64,000 nucleotides of DNA from Yoonia sediminilitoris (GTDB lineage Bacteria; Pseudomonadota; Alphaproteobacteria; Rhodobacterales; Rhodobacteraceae): NCBI RefSeq assembly GCF_003058085.1, contig NZ_QBUD01000010.1, positions 79,674-143,673 of the forward strand, read 5' to 3'. Within the stretch, counting starts at the first letter, position 1; each line of letters opens with the position of its first letter. Below the pieces are notes generated by a model. It made no database searches. It was given only the letters and a program-made list of their open reading frames with translations, and was not told the origin of the DNA. Of this stretch, positions 50,111 to 59,525 are shown piece by piece. The translations under genes were made by a program, and so were the position numbers.

Positions 50111-50812
50111 ATGAAGACTATCGTCATCTGCTCCGGCGGGCTCGATTCTGTTTCGCTTGCACATATGGTTGCGCAAGAACAACAGCTGACCCGCCTTGTG
50201 TCATTCGATTACGGCCAGCGCCATCGCAAGGAACTGAACTACGCAAGCCTTTGTGCGCAGCGACTGGATGTCCCCCTCGATATTATTGATCTGCGCGGCA
50301 TTGGTGCGGCCTTGACGGGCTCTGCGCTCACGGATGATATTGATGTTCCTGACGGGCATTACGCCGAAGAAAGTATGCGCGTCACCGTGGTGCCGAACCG
50401 CAATGCCATCATGCTTGCCGTGGCTTTTGGTGTGGCGGCAGCGCAGGGCGATCAGGCCGTCGCGACTGCGGTACATGGCGGGGACCATTTCATCTATCCT
50501 GATTGCCGCCCATCCTTTACTCAGGCCTTTGAGACGATGCAAAAGGCGGCGCTTGACGGCTACGCGGATGTGTCGCTGTACACGCCATTTGTGCATCGCA
50601 CGAAGGCCGATATCGTCACCGAGGGTGCGCGCCATAGCACGCCCTTCGCGCAGACCTGGTCCTGCTACAAAGGTGGCGAGAAACATTGCGGGCGTTGCGG
50701 CACCTGCGTGGAGCGGCGCGAAGCGTTTCATTTGGCGAATATTGCCGACCCCACTACATACGCAGACCCAGATTACTGGATCGCTGCAATCGCAAGAAAG
50801 GACCGTGGCTGA
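50111..50812 (+). CDS. queC: 7-cyano-7-deazaguanine (preQ0) synthase
   Basis: A 233-residue PP-loop ATPase that converts 7-carboxy-7-deazaguanine to preQ0 with ammonia and ATP. The PP-loop is ICSGGLDSVSLAHM, and the zinc-binding Cys cluster is WSCYKGGEKHCGRCGTC. The start lies directly behind the preQ1 riboswitch tail. Its stop overlaps the queD start (TGATG), so repression of queC should also lower the coupled downstream genes. Confidence 0.95.
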   Translation: MKTIVICSGGLDSVSLAHMVAQEQQLTRLVSFDYGQRHRKELNYASLCAQRLDVPLDIIDLRGIGAALTGSALTDDIDVPDGHYAEESMRVTVVPNRNAIMLAVAFGVAAAQGDQAVATAVHGGDHFIYPDCRPSFTQAFETMQKAALDGYADVSLYTPFVHRTKADIVTEGARHSTPFAQTWSCYKGGEKHCGRCGTCVERREAFHLANIADPTTYADPDYWIAAIARKDRG

Positions 50813-51165
50813 TGTACCGGATCACAAAAGAATTCCACTTTTCAGCCTCTCATCAACTGTCGCATCTGCCCCATGACCACCAATGCGCGCGGCTGCATGG
50901 CCACAACTATGTTGTCGTTGTGGAATTGGCGTCAGCGACATTGAATTCAGATGGTTTTGTCCGCGACTATGGCGAGTTGAAACCGTTGAAAACCTATATC
51001 GACGACACGTTCGACCATCGCCATCTTAATGATGTTATGGCAGAGGCCTCGACCGGCGAAAACATGGCGCGGCATTTTTATGACTGGTGCGTGGCACGCT
51101 GGCCTGAAACGAGCGCCGTCAAGGTCAGTGAGACGCCCAAGACTTGGGCGGAATACCGACCATGA
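50812..51165 (+). CDS. queD: 6-carboxy-5,6,7,8-tetrahydropterin synthase
   Basis: A 117-residue T-fold enzyme that makes carboxytetrahydropterin from dihydroneopterin triphosphate, the first committed step to deazaguanines. The zinc His residues are in FHFSASHQL and RLHGHNY, and the catalytic Cys is in HQCARLHGH. The frame is open from 50686, but the family N-terminus [14 protein letters not shown] begins at the ATG at 50812, which overlaps the queC stop. It overlaps queE by four bases. Confidence 0.94.
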   Translation: MYRITKEFHFSASHQLSHLPHDHQCARLHGHNYVVVVELASATLNSDGFVRDYGELKPLKTYIDDTFDHRHLNDVMAEASTGENMARHFYDWCVARWPETSAVKVSETPKTWAEYRP

Positions 51166-51872
51166 GCCAACTGCGCATTGCTGAAATTTTTGGTCCGACC
51201 ATCCAAGGCGAAGGAGCGCTCATCGGGGAGCCCACCGTCTTTGTGCGCACCGGTGGCTGCGATTATCGCTGCACTTGGTGCGATAGCCTGCATGCAGTCG
51301 ACACGGCCTATCGCCAAACTTGGGCCGTGATGCCCACCGATGCCGTTTGGCAAGAGGTGCAACGCCTGTCCAAGGGTAATCCCTTGACCGTGTCCCTGTC
51401 CGGCGGCAATCCGGCGATCCAAGATTTTACGCAACTGATCGCGCTGGGACATGCAAAAGGCTACCGCTTTGCCTGCGAAACCCAAGGATCGATTGCAAAG
51501 CCTTGGTTTAGCGTCCTCGACACGCTGGTGTTGAGCCCAAAACCGCCGTCGAGCGGGGAAACAGTTGATTGGACGGCCTTTAATGCCTGCCTGCAGGCCG
51601 CGACTGGCGCGGGAAAAATCGTGATGAAGATCGTGGTCTTCGATGATACTGATTATGCTTGGGCACGTGCTGCGGCGGATAAATATCCGGATCTGCCTCT
51701 GTACCTTCAGCCGGGCAATCTTGAAGTGGATCCCGAAATCGCGGTCGACCCACAGAATCTGGCCGATAAGCTGCTGTGGCTGGTTGATAAAACCATCGCC
51801 GATAACTGGTTCGTGCCGCGGGTCTTACCGCAACTGCACGTCCTTCTTTGGGGCAACAAGCGTGGGGTTTGA
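51162..51872 (+). CDS. queE: 7-carboxy-7-deazaguanine synthase (radical SAM)
   Basis: A 236-residue radical SAM enzyme that contracts the pterin ring to 7-carboxy-7-deazaguanine. The 4Fe-4S cluster motif is [10 protein letters not shown], preceded by [19 protein letters not shown]. The start [11 protein letters not shown] at 51162 overlaps the queD stop (ATGA); the longer frame from 51144 is not used. queF follows after 19 bases. Confidence 0.94.
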   Translation: MSQLRIAEIFGPTIQGEGALIGEPTVFVRTGGCDYRCTWCDSLHAVDTAYRQTWAVMPTDAVWQEVQRLSKGNPLTVSLSGGNPAIQDFTQLIALGHAKGYRFACETQGSIAKPWFSVLDTLVLSPKPPSSGETVDWTAFNACLQAATGAGKIVMKIVVFDDTDYAWARAAADKYPDLPLYLQPGNLEVDPEIAVDPQNLADKLLWLVDKTIADNWFVPRVLPQLHVLLWGNKRGV

Positions 51873-51891
51873 CCCGCTCAAGGAGACGATT

Positions 51892-52353
51892 ATGGAAACG
51901 ATTTACAGTGACTTGAAGCAATTGGGCGGCCAGAGTGATTTGCCGTCCTCCCCTGAAGCCGCGGAACTCGAGCGCGTCTCAAACCCGCAAGCCGGCGTGG
52001 ACTATTGCGTGCGGTTCACAGCGCCCGAATTCACGTCGTTGTGCCCGATGACAGGTCAGCCTGATTTCGCACATTTGGTAATTGATTATGTGCCAGCCGA
52101 ATTTCTGGTCGAGTCCAAATCGCTCAAACTCTTCCTAGGGTCATTTCGCAACCACGGCGCATTCCACGAGGATTGCACCATCTCGATCGCGCGGCGTTTA
52201 GTCGACTTTTTAAACCCGCAGTGGCTGCGGATCGGTGGCTACTGGTATCCGCGCGGCGGCATCCCGATTGATGTTTTTTGGCAAACCGGGTCAATGCCGC
52301 AAGGCGTATGGATCCCGGACCAAGGCGTGCCGTCCTACCGCGGCAGAGGATAA
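51892..52353 (+). CDS. queF: NADPH-dependent 7-cyano-7-deazaguanine reductase
   Basis: A 153-residue single-domain (unimodular) QueF, which reduces the nitrile of preQ0 to the amine preQ1. The catalytic Cys is in [14 protein letters not shown] and the QueF motif Glu is in [17 protein letters not shown]. The start follows AAGGAGACGATT. Because the product is preQ1, the riboswitch at the head of the operon closes a feedback loop. tgt and queA are not in the window. Confidence 0.95.
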   Translation: METIYSDLKQLGGQSDLPSSPEAAELERVSNPQAGVDYCVRFTAPEFTSLCPMTGQPDFAHLVIDYVPAEFLVESKSLKLFLGSFRNHGAFHEDCTISIARRLVDFLNPQWLRIGGYWYPRGGIPIDVFWQTGSMPQGVWIPDQGVPSYRGRG

Positions 52354-52531
52354 AAATGGCGAATATGAAACCCATTGCCGCCGGGTCTGAGGCATGAGGT
52401 GAGGGGCGGAACTCTTCGAACGCGCAACTCGACTTTGAATTTGACAAAGGCTTTGTCCGGCTGAAGAGGTCATCGCCGAGCCAAATGTCCGCTTTTGTAT
52501 TGGTGGGTCGACTATTATTAAGGTTTCGTCG
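52354..52531. other. Intergenic stretch without a supported gene
   Basis: About 180 bases between queF and a doubtful small frame. No terminator with a T-run and no promoter that I can support. Confidence 0.4.
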
Positions 52532-52732
52532 GTGTCAGGTTCTATCGGCGGATCAACTTCCTATTCTGAACGAAAGTTTATCGCTGCGGCCCCGAGAAGT
52601 GGTGGTGCCAAAGTAGAGCTGGAAAATGTTCCTCCAAAGCACGAGCCAAAGCCAAAGCGGAGTCGTGTTAAGCGGGTGAATCTGCCTAGAAAAGAGAATG
52701 GAACTAGGTTCAGGACCCATAAATCGGCTTGA
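52532..52732 (+). CDS. Possible small basic protein
   Basis: A 66-residue frame (MSGSIGGSTSYSERKF) rich in Lys, Arg, Pro and Ser that ends five bases before the IS5-like element. There is no good ribosome-binding site and no recognised family. It may be a fragment cut by the insertion or a chance frame. Confidence 0.3.
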   Translation: MSGSIGGSTSYSERKFIAAAPRSGGAKVELENVPPKHEPKPKRSRVKRVNLPRKENGTRFRTHKSA

Positions 52733-52736
52733 TGCT

Positions 52737-53536
52737 GGCTCATTGCTATGATTCCGGACCCCCAAATATTTGGGGGTTTGATGAGCAATCTGTATTGGCT
52801 GAGTGAGGCACAAATGGGACAGCTTAAACCGTACTTCCCCAAGAGCCGAGGTAAGCCGCGGGTAGACGACCGGCGCGTATTGAGCGGCATTATCTTCATT
52901 AATCGCAATGGTTTACGTTGGAGTGATGCTCCCGCGGAATATGGTCCGCCCAAGACATTGTATAACCGTTGGAAGCGATGGAGTGACATGGGTGTGTTCG
53001 CGCGGATCATGACAGGATTGGCGGCAGAGGCACCCGACGATAAGACCATCTCAATTGATGCGACTTATCTCAAAGCGCACCGCACAGCCTCAAGCCTGGG
53101 GCTCAAAAAGGGGGGCGCGGACGTCTGATCGGGCAGACCAAGGGTGGTATGAACACCAAGTTGCATGGCGTCACGGATACCAGCGGTCGCCCAATCCAGT
53201 TCTTTATTACTGCGGGTCAGGTTAGTGATTATACTGGCGCTGCAGCTTTGTTGAGCTGTCTGCCAGATGCTGAATGGCTGCTCGCCGACCGCGGCTATGA
53301 CGCCGATTGGTTCAGAGAAGCCTTAATAGACAGGGGTATCACTCCATGTATCCCTGGCCGCAAGTCACGCAGCAAAACCATCAAATACGACAAACGTCGC
53401 AATCGGATTGAGAGAATGTTCGGCCGCCTCAAAGATTGGAGACGCATCTCAACGCGCTATGACAGGTGCCCAAAGGTATTCCTCTCAGCCATCGCTATCG
53501 CCGCAACCGTCATATTCTGGTTATGAGTCTGGAGCC
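52737..53536 (+). mobile_element. IS5-family (IS427-like) insertion sequence
   Basis: An element of about 800 bp with a two-frame DDE transposase. The ends are only tentative: GGCTC at 52737 and GAGCC at 53532-53536 may be the outer inverted repeats, and no target duplication was confirmed. A perfect palindrome CCCCCAAAT/ATTTGGGGG (52759-52776) stands just before the transposase start and could stop outside transcription from entering. It inserted 30 bases before the tRNA-Ser 3' end. Confidence 0.75.
52781..53526 (+). CDS. IS5/IS427-type transposase, two frames joined by -1 frameshift
   Basis: The first frame (52781-53128, starts MSNLYWLSEAQMGQL) holds the N-terminal part and the first catalytic Asp (ISIDATYLKAH). 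It ends just after LGLKKGG at AAAAAGGGGGG. A -1 shift on that run gives RGRLIGQTKGGMNTKLHG and continues to 53526 with the second Asp (LLADRGYDADWF) and the Glu (RNRIERMFGRLKDW). This layout is normal for IS427-group elements, so the transposase looks intact and may be active. Confidence 0.85.
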
Positions 53537-53566
53537 TAGCACTATCAATGCATTAGAGGAGGTATG

Positions 53567-53580
53567 TGGCGGAGGCTCAG
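53567..53580. repeat. Candidate attachment site at tRNA-Ser 3' end
   Basis: TGGCGGAGGCTCAG, identical and in direct orientation to 47207-47220. It marks the right border of the proposed 6.4-kb island. Confidence 0.6.
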
Positions 53581-53656
53581 GGATTCGAACCCTGGGAGGA
53601 CTTTCACCCTCGTCGGTTTTCAAGACCGGTGCATTCGACCACTCTGCCAAACCTCC
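53567..53656 (-). tRNA. tRNA-Ser (UGA anticodon)
   Basis: The minus strand reads GGAGGTTTGGCAGAGTGG at the 5' end, an anticodon arm CCGGTCTTGAAAACCGG with anticodon TGA, a long variable arm, the T-arm GGTTCGAATCC and a 3' end GCCTCCG with encoded CCA. At 90 nt it has the normal class II length. Its 3' end is copied at 47207-47220 and appears to be the integration site of the island. Confidence 0.95.
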
Positions 53657-53970
53657 GTCCGCGTTCCCTTAGCGGCAAAAGTTTGATTCGAAAAGCAGGT
53701 TCCTGCGGAATGGGCAAAAGAAGCCTTGCCATTCCGTTGGACCCGTGGCGCAACGCCTTGCGCGACAGTGCGCCGCAATGGTGAAAATCTGCCTACGAAA
53801 CAGCGCAAAGACTTCCAAATCAGATAAGCCATGGCTATCGTGTTCGAAAAGGCGATACACATGGCGCAATGACGGGCAAAAACCCGCCGCGACCGATGTG
53901 ACATTGGGCGTTCATGTCGCAACAAACTGCGGCAAGCCCGGAAATCCGGGCGGGAGTGAAGGGGCAAAAG
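53657..53970. other. Intergenic region upstream of tRNA-Ser and the SPOR lipoprotein gene
   Basis: About 310 bases that should hold the divergent promoters of the minus-strand tRNA-Ser gene and the plus-strand lipoprotein operon. Open frames here lack ribosome sites and recognisable products. I see no further gene. Confidence 0.5.
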
Positions 53971-54930
53971 ATGACAGGTCATTGTGATTTGAGGGCGAAC
54001 AGACTGCGGGTTTTCGCCATGCTGGCAGCAAGCATCGCGCTGGCGGGATGCGACGACAACGGGAACTTTGCCTTTCCCTCGGCCAGTTCTGATGCGTCTG
54101 AAGCCAACATATTGGCCGGTGTCCCTGTGCAGACACAAACGGTCGAAGAAGATGTGGAAAGACCTGATATTTTTGAAGTGTCGGACCGAGGTTTGTGGGA
54201 CGGGCGTCCGTCGCTGGGTGGTGCATGGGTCGCGCACCCAGATGTAACCGACCCTGAACGCGCCCTGATCCGCAACGTGGCCACTGGCGAAACAATCATT
54301 GGCGCACTCTTCCGCCGCGAGCGTGAAAATCCCGGCCCCTTGCTGCAAGTGTCATCGGACGTCGCCGATGCACTGGGCATTTTAGCGGGTGCGCCTACTG
54401 AACTTTATGTCGTGGCCCTGCGCCGCAGCGAAGTAACCATCGCCCCCCCGCAGGAGCCTGAGGAAGCTGCAGTGATCGCTGACCTTGAGACACCACAAGA
54501 TGTGGAAACAACGCCGCTTGACCCCATCGCAGGAGCTGCCGCAGCGATTGATGCAGCTGAAGGCGCAGCAACGCCGATCATGGCGACCGCACTTCCGGCA
54601 GCGGCAGCGGCCCCGACTGTTGCGACGGACCCAGAGCCTTTGCCAGAGCCGGAACAACCCCCTGTTGTCGCAGCCCCGGTTCTGGAACCCACAACGCTGG
54701 ATGGTCCGATTGTGCAAATCGGCATCTTCAGCATCGAGGCTAACGCAAATTCCGCAGCAGCGCGTCTTGAAGGGCTGAACATTGCCACGTCGGTTGTTGC
54801 CCAGGAAGTCGGTGGCCGGACCGTCTGGCGGGTGGTCGCCGGGGTGCCCGAAGACACCAGCGCGCGCGACGCGGCAATCGCGCAGATCAAGGATCTGGGC
54901 TTTGTTGACGCCTTTGTCGTGGATAGCTGA
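53971..54930 (+). CDS. SPOR-domain lipoprotein
   Basis: A 319-residue lipoprotein. The signal peptide ends in the lipobox ASIALAGC. A long Ala/Pro/Glu-rich linker (about 170-240) leads to a C-terminal SPOR domain (IVQIGIFSIEANANSAAARL, then GRTVWRVVAGVPED), which binds denuded peptidoglycan glycans at the division site. The frame is open from 53914; the ATG at 53971 after GAAGGGGCAAAAG gives the correct signal peptide. It is the first gene of an operon with a D-Ala-D-Ala carboxypeptidase, as in many Rhodobacterales. Confidence 0.85.
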   Translation: MTGHCDLRANRLRVFAMLAASIALAGCDDNGNFAFPSASSDASEANILAGVPVQTQTVEEDVERPDIFEVSDRGLWDGRPSLGGAWVAHPDVTDPERALIRNVATGETIIGALFRRERENPGPLLQVSSDVADALGILAGAPTELYVVALRRSEVTIAPPQEPEEAAVIADLETPQDVETTPLDPIAGAAAAIDAAEGAATPIMATALPAAAAAPTVATDPEPLPEPEQPPVVAAPVLEPTTLDGPIVQIGIFSIEANANSAAARLEGLNIATSVVAQEVGGRTVWRVVAGVPEDTSARDAAIAQIKDLGFVDAFVVDS

Positions 54931-54957
54931 AAACCGTTCTGACAGGAGACCCTGACG

Positions 54958-56142
54958 ATGTACCTATCTTTGTTGCGCGCGAGCCTGCTTGCATTGCTGG
55001 TTTGTGCCACTGGTTCATTTGCGCAGACGTTTGATACCCGCGCAGAGGCCGCTTACGTCTTTGACCAGACAACAGGCACGGTGCTGCTGGCAAAGAACGA
55101 AGACACCCCCCTGCCCCCGGCGTCCATGTCAAAGCTAATGACCATCTATATGACGTTTGAAGCGATCGCAGAGGGCCACCTGCTGATTGATGAATTGTTG
55201 TCAGTGTCGTCTGATGCCGCCGCTTACGCCGGGTCGTCGATGTTTCTGGACACCACAGACAGAGTCAGTGTCGAAGACCTGCTGCGCGGCGTGATTGTCC
55301 TGTCGGGCAATGATGCAAGCGCCGTTCTGGCGGAAGCCCTGTCGCCCGACGGCACCGAAGCGGGCTTTGCCCGGATGATGACCACACGGGCGCAACAGAT
55401 GGGAATGATGAATTCAAGCTTTGCCAACTCCAACGGCTGGCCAGCTGCCGGGCATCGCATGTCGATGGAAGACCTTGGCATTCTGGCCAACCGGATCATC
55501 ACGGACTACCCCACATTCTATCCGCTCTTTGCAGAAACCGAATTCGCCTTTGATGGCCGCGTGCCTTCCAACAGCCGCAATCGCAATCCTTTGTTGCGTC
55601 TGGGCATCGGGGCTGACGGGCTGAAAACCGGCCATACCGAAGAAGCAGGCTACGGGCTTGTCGGATCAGCCAAACAAGGTGATCGCCGCGTGATCTTTGT
55701 AATCACCGGGCTGGAGACACAAGAACAGCGCGCGGAAGAGGCTGAAAAGCTGGTCAACTGGGCCTTTCGTCAATTTGCAGAGAAAGAGCTGGCCCGCGCT
55801 GGCACGCGCATCGCAAACGCCGACATCTGGATGGGCCAAAGCCCAACGGTCGGCCTGACCTTTGCGCAGGATACATCGCTTCTGGTGCCGATCCTGAACC
55901 AAGGCGATGTAACCGCCGAAGTCGTCTATCAGGGTCCAATCGAAGCCCCTGTCGCCAAGGGCGACGAGTTGGCCGAACTGGTCATCAACCTTGAGGGTCT
56001 GCCGGAAAAACGTTTGCCACTGGTGGCCGAAACAGACGTTGCGCGGGGCGGTTTCACCACGCGGATGCGGACCGCAGCCTTGGTGCTATGGGAAAAATTC
56101 GGGCCTGGCACCGATGCCGTTGACGCGGCAGAGGGGACATGA
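54958..56142 (+). CDS. D-alanyl-D-alanine carboxypeptidase (PBP5/6 type)
   Basis: A 394-residue serine peptidase of family S11 that trims the terminal D-Ala of peptidoglycan stem peptides. The signal peptide ends at TGSFAQ. The active-site motifs are SMSK (Ser near residue 57), SGN near 115 and KTGHTEEAG near 222. A C-terminal beta-rich PBP5-like domain follows, and the C-terminal stretch (LVLWEKFG) may be a membrane-associating amphipathic helix. The stop overlaps the tmk start by four bases. Confidence 0.92.
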   Translation: MYLSLLRASLLALLVCATGSFAQTFDTRAEAAYVFDQTTGTVLLAKNEDTPLPPASMSKLMTIYMTFEAIAEGHLLIDELLSVSSDAAAYAGSSMFLDTTDRVSVEDLLRGVIVLSGNDASAVLAEALSPDGTEAGFARMMTTRAQQMGMMNSSFANSNGWPAAGHRMSMEDLGILANRIITDYPTFYPLFAETEFAFDGRVPSNSRNRNPLLRLGIGADGLKTGHTEEAGYGLVGSAKQGDRRVIFVITGLETQEQRAEEAEKLVNWAFRQFAEKELARAGTRIANADIWMGQSPTVGLTFAQDTSLLVPILNQGDVTAEVVYQGPIEAPVAKGDELAELVINLEGLPEKRLPLVAETDVARGGFTTRMRTAALVLWEKFGPGTDAVDAAEGT

Positions 56143-56747
56143 CCGGCCCCCGTTTTATCACCTTCGAGGGGATCGACGGTTCCGGCAAATCAACCCAGGC
56201 AAGGCTTTTGGCCGAAACCCTGATGGCGCAGGGCAATGATGTGGTTTTGACGCGCGAACCCGGCGGCAGTCCCGGCGCCGAGGAAATCCGCCAGCTTGTG
56301 CTCACGGGTGATCCCGACCGCTGGTCTGCCGAAACCGAAATTCTGCTCTTTACCGCAGCGCGCCGGGATCATCTGGAAAAGACGATCCAACCGGCACTGG
56401 CAGCAGGCAAGACCGTCATCTGTGACCGATTTGCAGACAGTACCCGCATCTACCAAGGTGCGACGCGGGGCGACTTGCGCGCCATGGTCGACCAGCTGCA
56501 CAGCTTGATGATCGGCCGCGAACCTGATCTCACCTTCATTATCGATATGGACCCTGAGACCGCGCTTAAACGCGGGTTGGCCCGCAAATCCGGCGAAGAC
56601 AGGTTCGAAGATTTCGGCCTGCCCTTTCAGGAAACATTGCGCCACGGGTTTCTGGCGCTGGCACAAGCGCACCCCAAACGCTGCGTGGTGATTGATGGCA
56701 ACCGCGAACCTGAACAGGTCGCATCCGAAATCGCAGCCTACGCATGA
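56139..56747 (+). CDS. tmk: Thymidylate kinase
   Basis: A 202-residue kinase that phosphorylates dTMP to dTDP. The P-loop is FEGIDGSGKSTQARL, the DR motif is VICDRFADSTRIYQG and the LID region is RKSGEDRFEDF. Length is typical. It overlaps both the carboxypeptidase stop and the holB start with ATGA, a tmk-holB-tatD order that is widely conserved in alphaproteobacteria. Confidence 0.95.
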   Translation: MTGPRFITFEGIDGSGKSTQARLLAETLMAQGNDVVLTREPGGSPGAEEIRQLVLTGDPDRWSAETEILLFTAARRDHLEKTIQPALAAGKTVICDRFADSTRIYQGATRGDLRAMVDQLHSLMIGREPDLTFIIDMDPETALKRGLARKSGEDRFEDFGLPFQETLRHGFLALAQAHPKRCVVIDGNREPEQVASEIAAYA

Positions 56748-57850
56748 CCGAGGATACCACCCCAGAACCCGATCGCATTGACGGCGCCCCCCACCCTCGT
56801 GAAACAGCGCAACTTTTCGGTCAATCCAAAGCTGAAAAGGATTTCCTTGATGCTTTTGCCTCTGGCAGGCTGCATTCAGGCTGGCTGATTACCGGACCGC
56901 GCGGAGTCGGCAAGGCAACGCTGGCGTGGAAAATCGCAACATTCCTTTTGTCATCGCCCGACGCCGGATTGTTTGGCGAACCTTCCCTGCACGTGGACCC
57001 AGACCACCCCGATGCACGGTTGGTTCAGGCGGGCGCCCACCCGCGCCTGTCGCTGATCCGCAGGCCATGGGACGACAAGACCAAAAAACTGCGCGCAGAA
57101 ATCACCGTGGATGCGGTCCGCAACCTCAAAACCTTTTTCCATATGTCTGCGGCCGATGGTGGGCACCGGGTCGTGATCGTTGATGCCGCTGATGAGCTTA
57201 ACCGCAATGCAGCAAACGCCATCCTCAAAGAACTTGAAGAGCCCCCCGCCAATACGACGATTCTGCTGATCGCGCACCAGCCGTCGCGGCTGCTACCAAC
57301 GATCCGCTCACGCTGCCGCGAATTGCGCTGTGCTACGCTTTCGCCGCATGACCTGCAAAAGGCACTGGATCAGGCGGGCCATCCTGCCGACAGCTCTGAT
57401 GCGCTCGCCACGCTGGCAGGCGGTTCTGCGGGGGATGCGATCCGGATGCTCAACCATGATGGGATGCAGCTATATAACGAGCTGATCAGAACATTCGACG
57501 GGCTGCCGCATATCAACCGGCCTGCGGCGCTCAAACTTGCCGACAGTTGTGCGGGGCGTGGCGCGGATGTCCGGTTTGGGATGACCCTTGATCTGATCGA
57601 TTTCTTTCTGTCGCGCGTTGCCCGCGCGGGGCTGATGGGCGAACCTTCCACGCAGGCCGCCCCGGGAGAGGCACGCTTGCTGACCCGCCTTTCACCCCAT
57701 GACAGGGCCGCACAACGGTGGGCCCAACTGCAACAGGACCTGTCCGAACGCTCACGCCGGGGGCGCGCAGTCAACCTTGACCCTGCCGCGCTCATCCTAG
57801 ATATCATCTTCAAGATTGAAGAGACGGCGCAGGGTGTCGCCGCAGCCTGA
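56744..57850 (+). CDS. holB: DNA polymerase III delta' subunit
   Basis: A 368-residue clamp-loader subunit. The AAA+ P-loop-like motif is ITGPRGVGKATLAWK, Walker B is VVIVDAADELNRNAANA, and EEPPANTTILLIAHQPSRL with the arginine-finger segment TIRSRCRELR follows. It works with delta, gamma/tau and beta clamp at the replication fork. Translationally coupled to tmk (ATGA), and 10 bases before the TatD gene. Confidence 0.93.
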   Translation: MTEDTTPEPDRIDGAPHPRETAQLFGQSKAEKDFLDAFASGRLHSGWLITGPRGVGKATLAWKIATFLLSSPDAGLFGEPSLHVDPDHPDARLVQAGAHPRLSLIRRPWDDKTKKLRAEITVDAVRNLKTFFHMSAADGGHRVVIVDAADELNRNAANAILKELEEPPANTTILLIAHQPSRLLPTIRSRCRELRCATLSPHDLQKALDQAGHPADSSDALATLAGGSAGDAIRMLNHDGMQLYNELIRTFDGLPHINRPAALKLADSCAGRGADVRFGMTLDLIDFFLSRVARAGLMGEPSTQAAPGEARLLTRLSPHDRAAQRWAQLQQDLSERSRRGRAVNLDPAALILDIIFKIEETAQGVAAA

Positions 57851-57860
57851 AAGCCGCGCA

Positions 57861-58649
57861 ATGAACCAAGCCACAATAGTCGATAGCCACTGCCACCTCG
57901 ATTTCCCGGACTTCGATGCGGAACGGCCCGCCGTGATCCAGCGCGCACTGGATGCGGGGGTCGAACGAATGGTCACGATCTGCACGCGGCTGCGGCTGGA
58001 ACCTCAGGTGCGGGCCATCGCCGAACAGTTTGATCCGGTCTATTATGCGGCAGGCACTCACCCGATGAGCGCCGCAGAAGAGCCGCTCACCACGGTGGAT
58101 GAACTGGTCACCCTGTCCAAACACCCCAAATTCGTGGGGATAGGCGAAACCGGCCTTGATTATCACTACACCTCCGACAGCGCGGAGATCCAGAAACAAT
58201 CCCTGCGCATTCATATTGCGGCCGCGCGTGACACTGGTCTGCCCTTGATTATCCACGCACGCGCCGCCGACGATGACATGGCACGCATCCTGCGCGACGA
58301 ATATGCCAACGGGGCCTACAATTGCGTGATGCATTGCTTTTCCAGCAGTGCAGAACTGGCCAAAGCCGCACTTGATCTGGGCTTCTACCTGTCGATGTCA
58401 GGTATCGCGGCCTTCCCCAAGTCCAAGGACCTGCGCAACATCTTTGCACAAGCACCTATCGACCGCATTTTGGTCGAAACAGACAGCCCCTATCTTGCGC
58501 CGCCCCCGCACCGGGGCCAACGCAACGAACCCGCCTATACAGCACATACAGCCAAAGTCGGCGCCGAAACCTTCGGGCTCGACTACGATGAATTTGCAGC
58601 CCTAACCACCGCCAACTTCGACCGGCTGTTCTGGAAGGCCAAAGCATGA
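57861..58649 (+). CDS. tatD: TatD-family metal-dependent hydrolase/deoxyribonuclease
   Basis: A 262-residue TIM-barrel metal hydrolase. Metal ligands are in VDSHCHLDFPDFD, VGIGETGLDYHY, HARAADDDM, VMHCFSSS and VETDSPYLAPPPHRG. The frame is open from 57816 but overlaps holB; the family N-terminus begins at the ATG at 57861. The next gene overlaps its stop (ATGA). Could be ycfH-like rather than strict TatD. Confidence 0.93.
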   Translation: MNQATIVDSHCHLDFPDFDAERPAVIQRALDAGVERMVTICTRLRLEPQVRAIAEQFDPVYYAAGTHPMSAAEEPLTTVDELVTLSKHPKFVGIGETGLDYHYTSDSAEIQKQSLRIHIAAARDTGLPLIIHARAADDDMARILRDEYANGAYNCVMHCFSSSAELAKAALDLGFYLSMSGIAAFPKSKDLRNIFAQAPIDRILVETDSPYLAPPPHRGQRNEPAYTAHTAKVGAETFGLDYDEFAALTTANFDRLFWKAKA

Positions 58650-59449
58650 GCGATACTCTCAGCTTTCGCATTCTCGGCTGCGGTTCGTCAGGGGGCGTGC
58701 CGCGGCTGGGTGGGCTTTGGGGCAATTGCGATCCGCAAAACCCGAAAAACCGACGACAACGCTGTTCGCTTCTGGTGTCACGGACAAGCGACAGCGGGAC
58801 AACACGTGTGCTCATCGACACCAGCCCCGATATGCGCAATCAACTGCTGGAGGCCGAGGTCGGCACGCTGGACGCTGTCGTTTATACCCACGGACATGCC
58901 GACCACGTACATGGGCTGGATGATTTGCGCATGATCGTCTTCAATATGCGCGCGCGGCTGCAAGTCTGGGCCGACGGGGCCACCAGCAATGACCTGCTGG
59001 CACGGTTCGGCTATGCCTTTGTGCAACCCAAAGGCTCGGCCTATCCACCAATCTGCGAACTCAACACCATCACAGGGGATATCCACGTCGACGGGCCGGG
59101 CGGCGCACTCACATTGACCCCCTTCGAAGTGACCCACGGAAGCATCGACGCGCTGGGGTTTCGAATTGGCAATGTCGCCTATCTGCCAGACGTCTCCGAC
59201 ATCCCCGACGCCGCATGGGCGCAGTTGCAGGATCTGGATTGCTGGATCGTGGATGCGTTGCGACGCGATCCGCACCCGACACATGCACATCTGGAAAAAA
59301 CCCTCGCGTGGATCGACAAGGTCAACCCAAAACAAGCGGTCCTGACCAACATGCACAATGACCTTGACTACGATACGCTCGCCAAAGAAACCGCCCTACA
59401 CATCCATCCCGCATTCGACGGGATGACGCTCACCTTCCCCGCCAACTGA
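58646..59449 (+). CDS. MBL-fold metallo-hydrolase (PhnP-like phosphodiesterase)
   Basis: A 267-residue metallo-beta-lactamase-fold enzyme. It begins FRILGCGSSGGVPRLGG, a signature of the PhnP/RNase Z-like subgroup, and has the zinc motif THGHADHVHGLDD and a late His in LTNMHNDLDYDTL. A CDP run near 28 (GNCDPQNPKNRR) is typical of this subgroup. The likely activity is a cyclic phosphodiesterase; the substrate is not known. It closes the tmk-holB-tatD operon. Confidence 0.9.
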   Translation: MSDTLSFRILGCGSSGGVPRLGGLWGNCDPQNPKNRRQRCSLLVSRTSDSGTTRVLIDTSPDMRNQLLEAEVGTLDAVVYTHGHADHVHGLDDLRMIVFNMRARLQVWADGATSNDLLARFGYAFVQPKGSAYPPICELNTITGDIHVDGPGGALTLTPFEVTHGSIDALGFRIGNVAYLPDVSDIPDAAWAQLQDLDCWIVDALRRDPHPTHAHLEKTLAWIDKVNPKQAVLTNMHNDLDYDTLAKETALHIHPAFDGMTLTFPAN

Positions 59450-59525
59450 CTTCTTTTGGCAAAAAATATCCGCGCCGCAGGCACAAAAAATATGACGCGG
59501 CGCAAGCCGCACATCTGGATCATCC

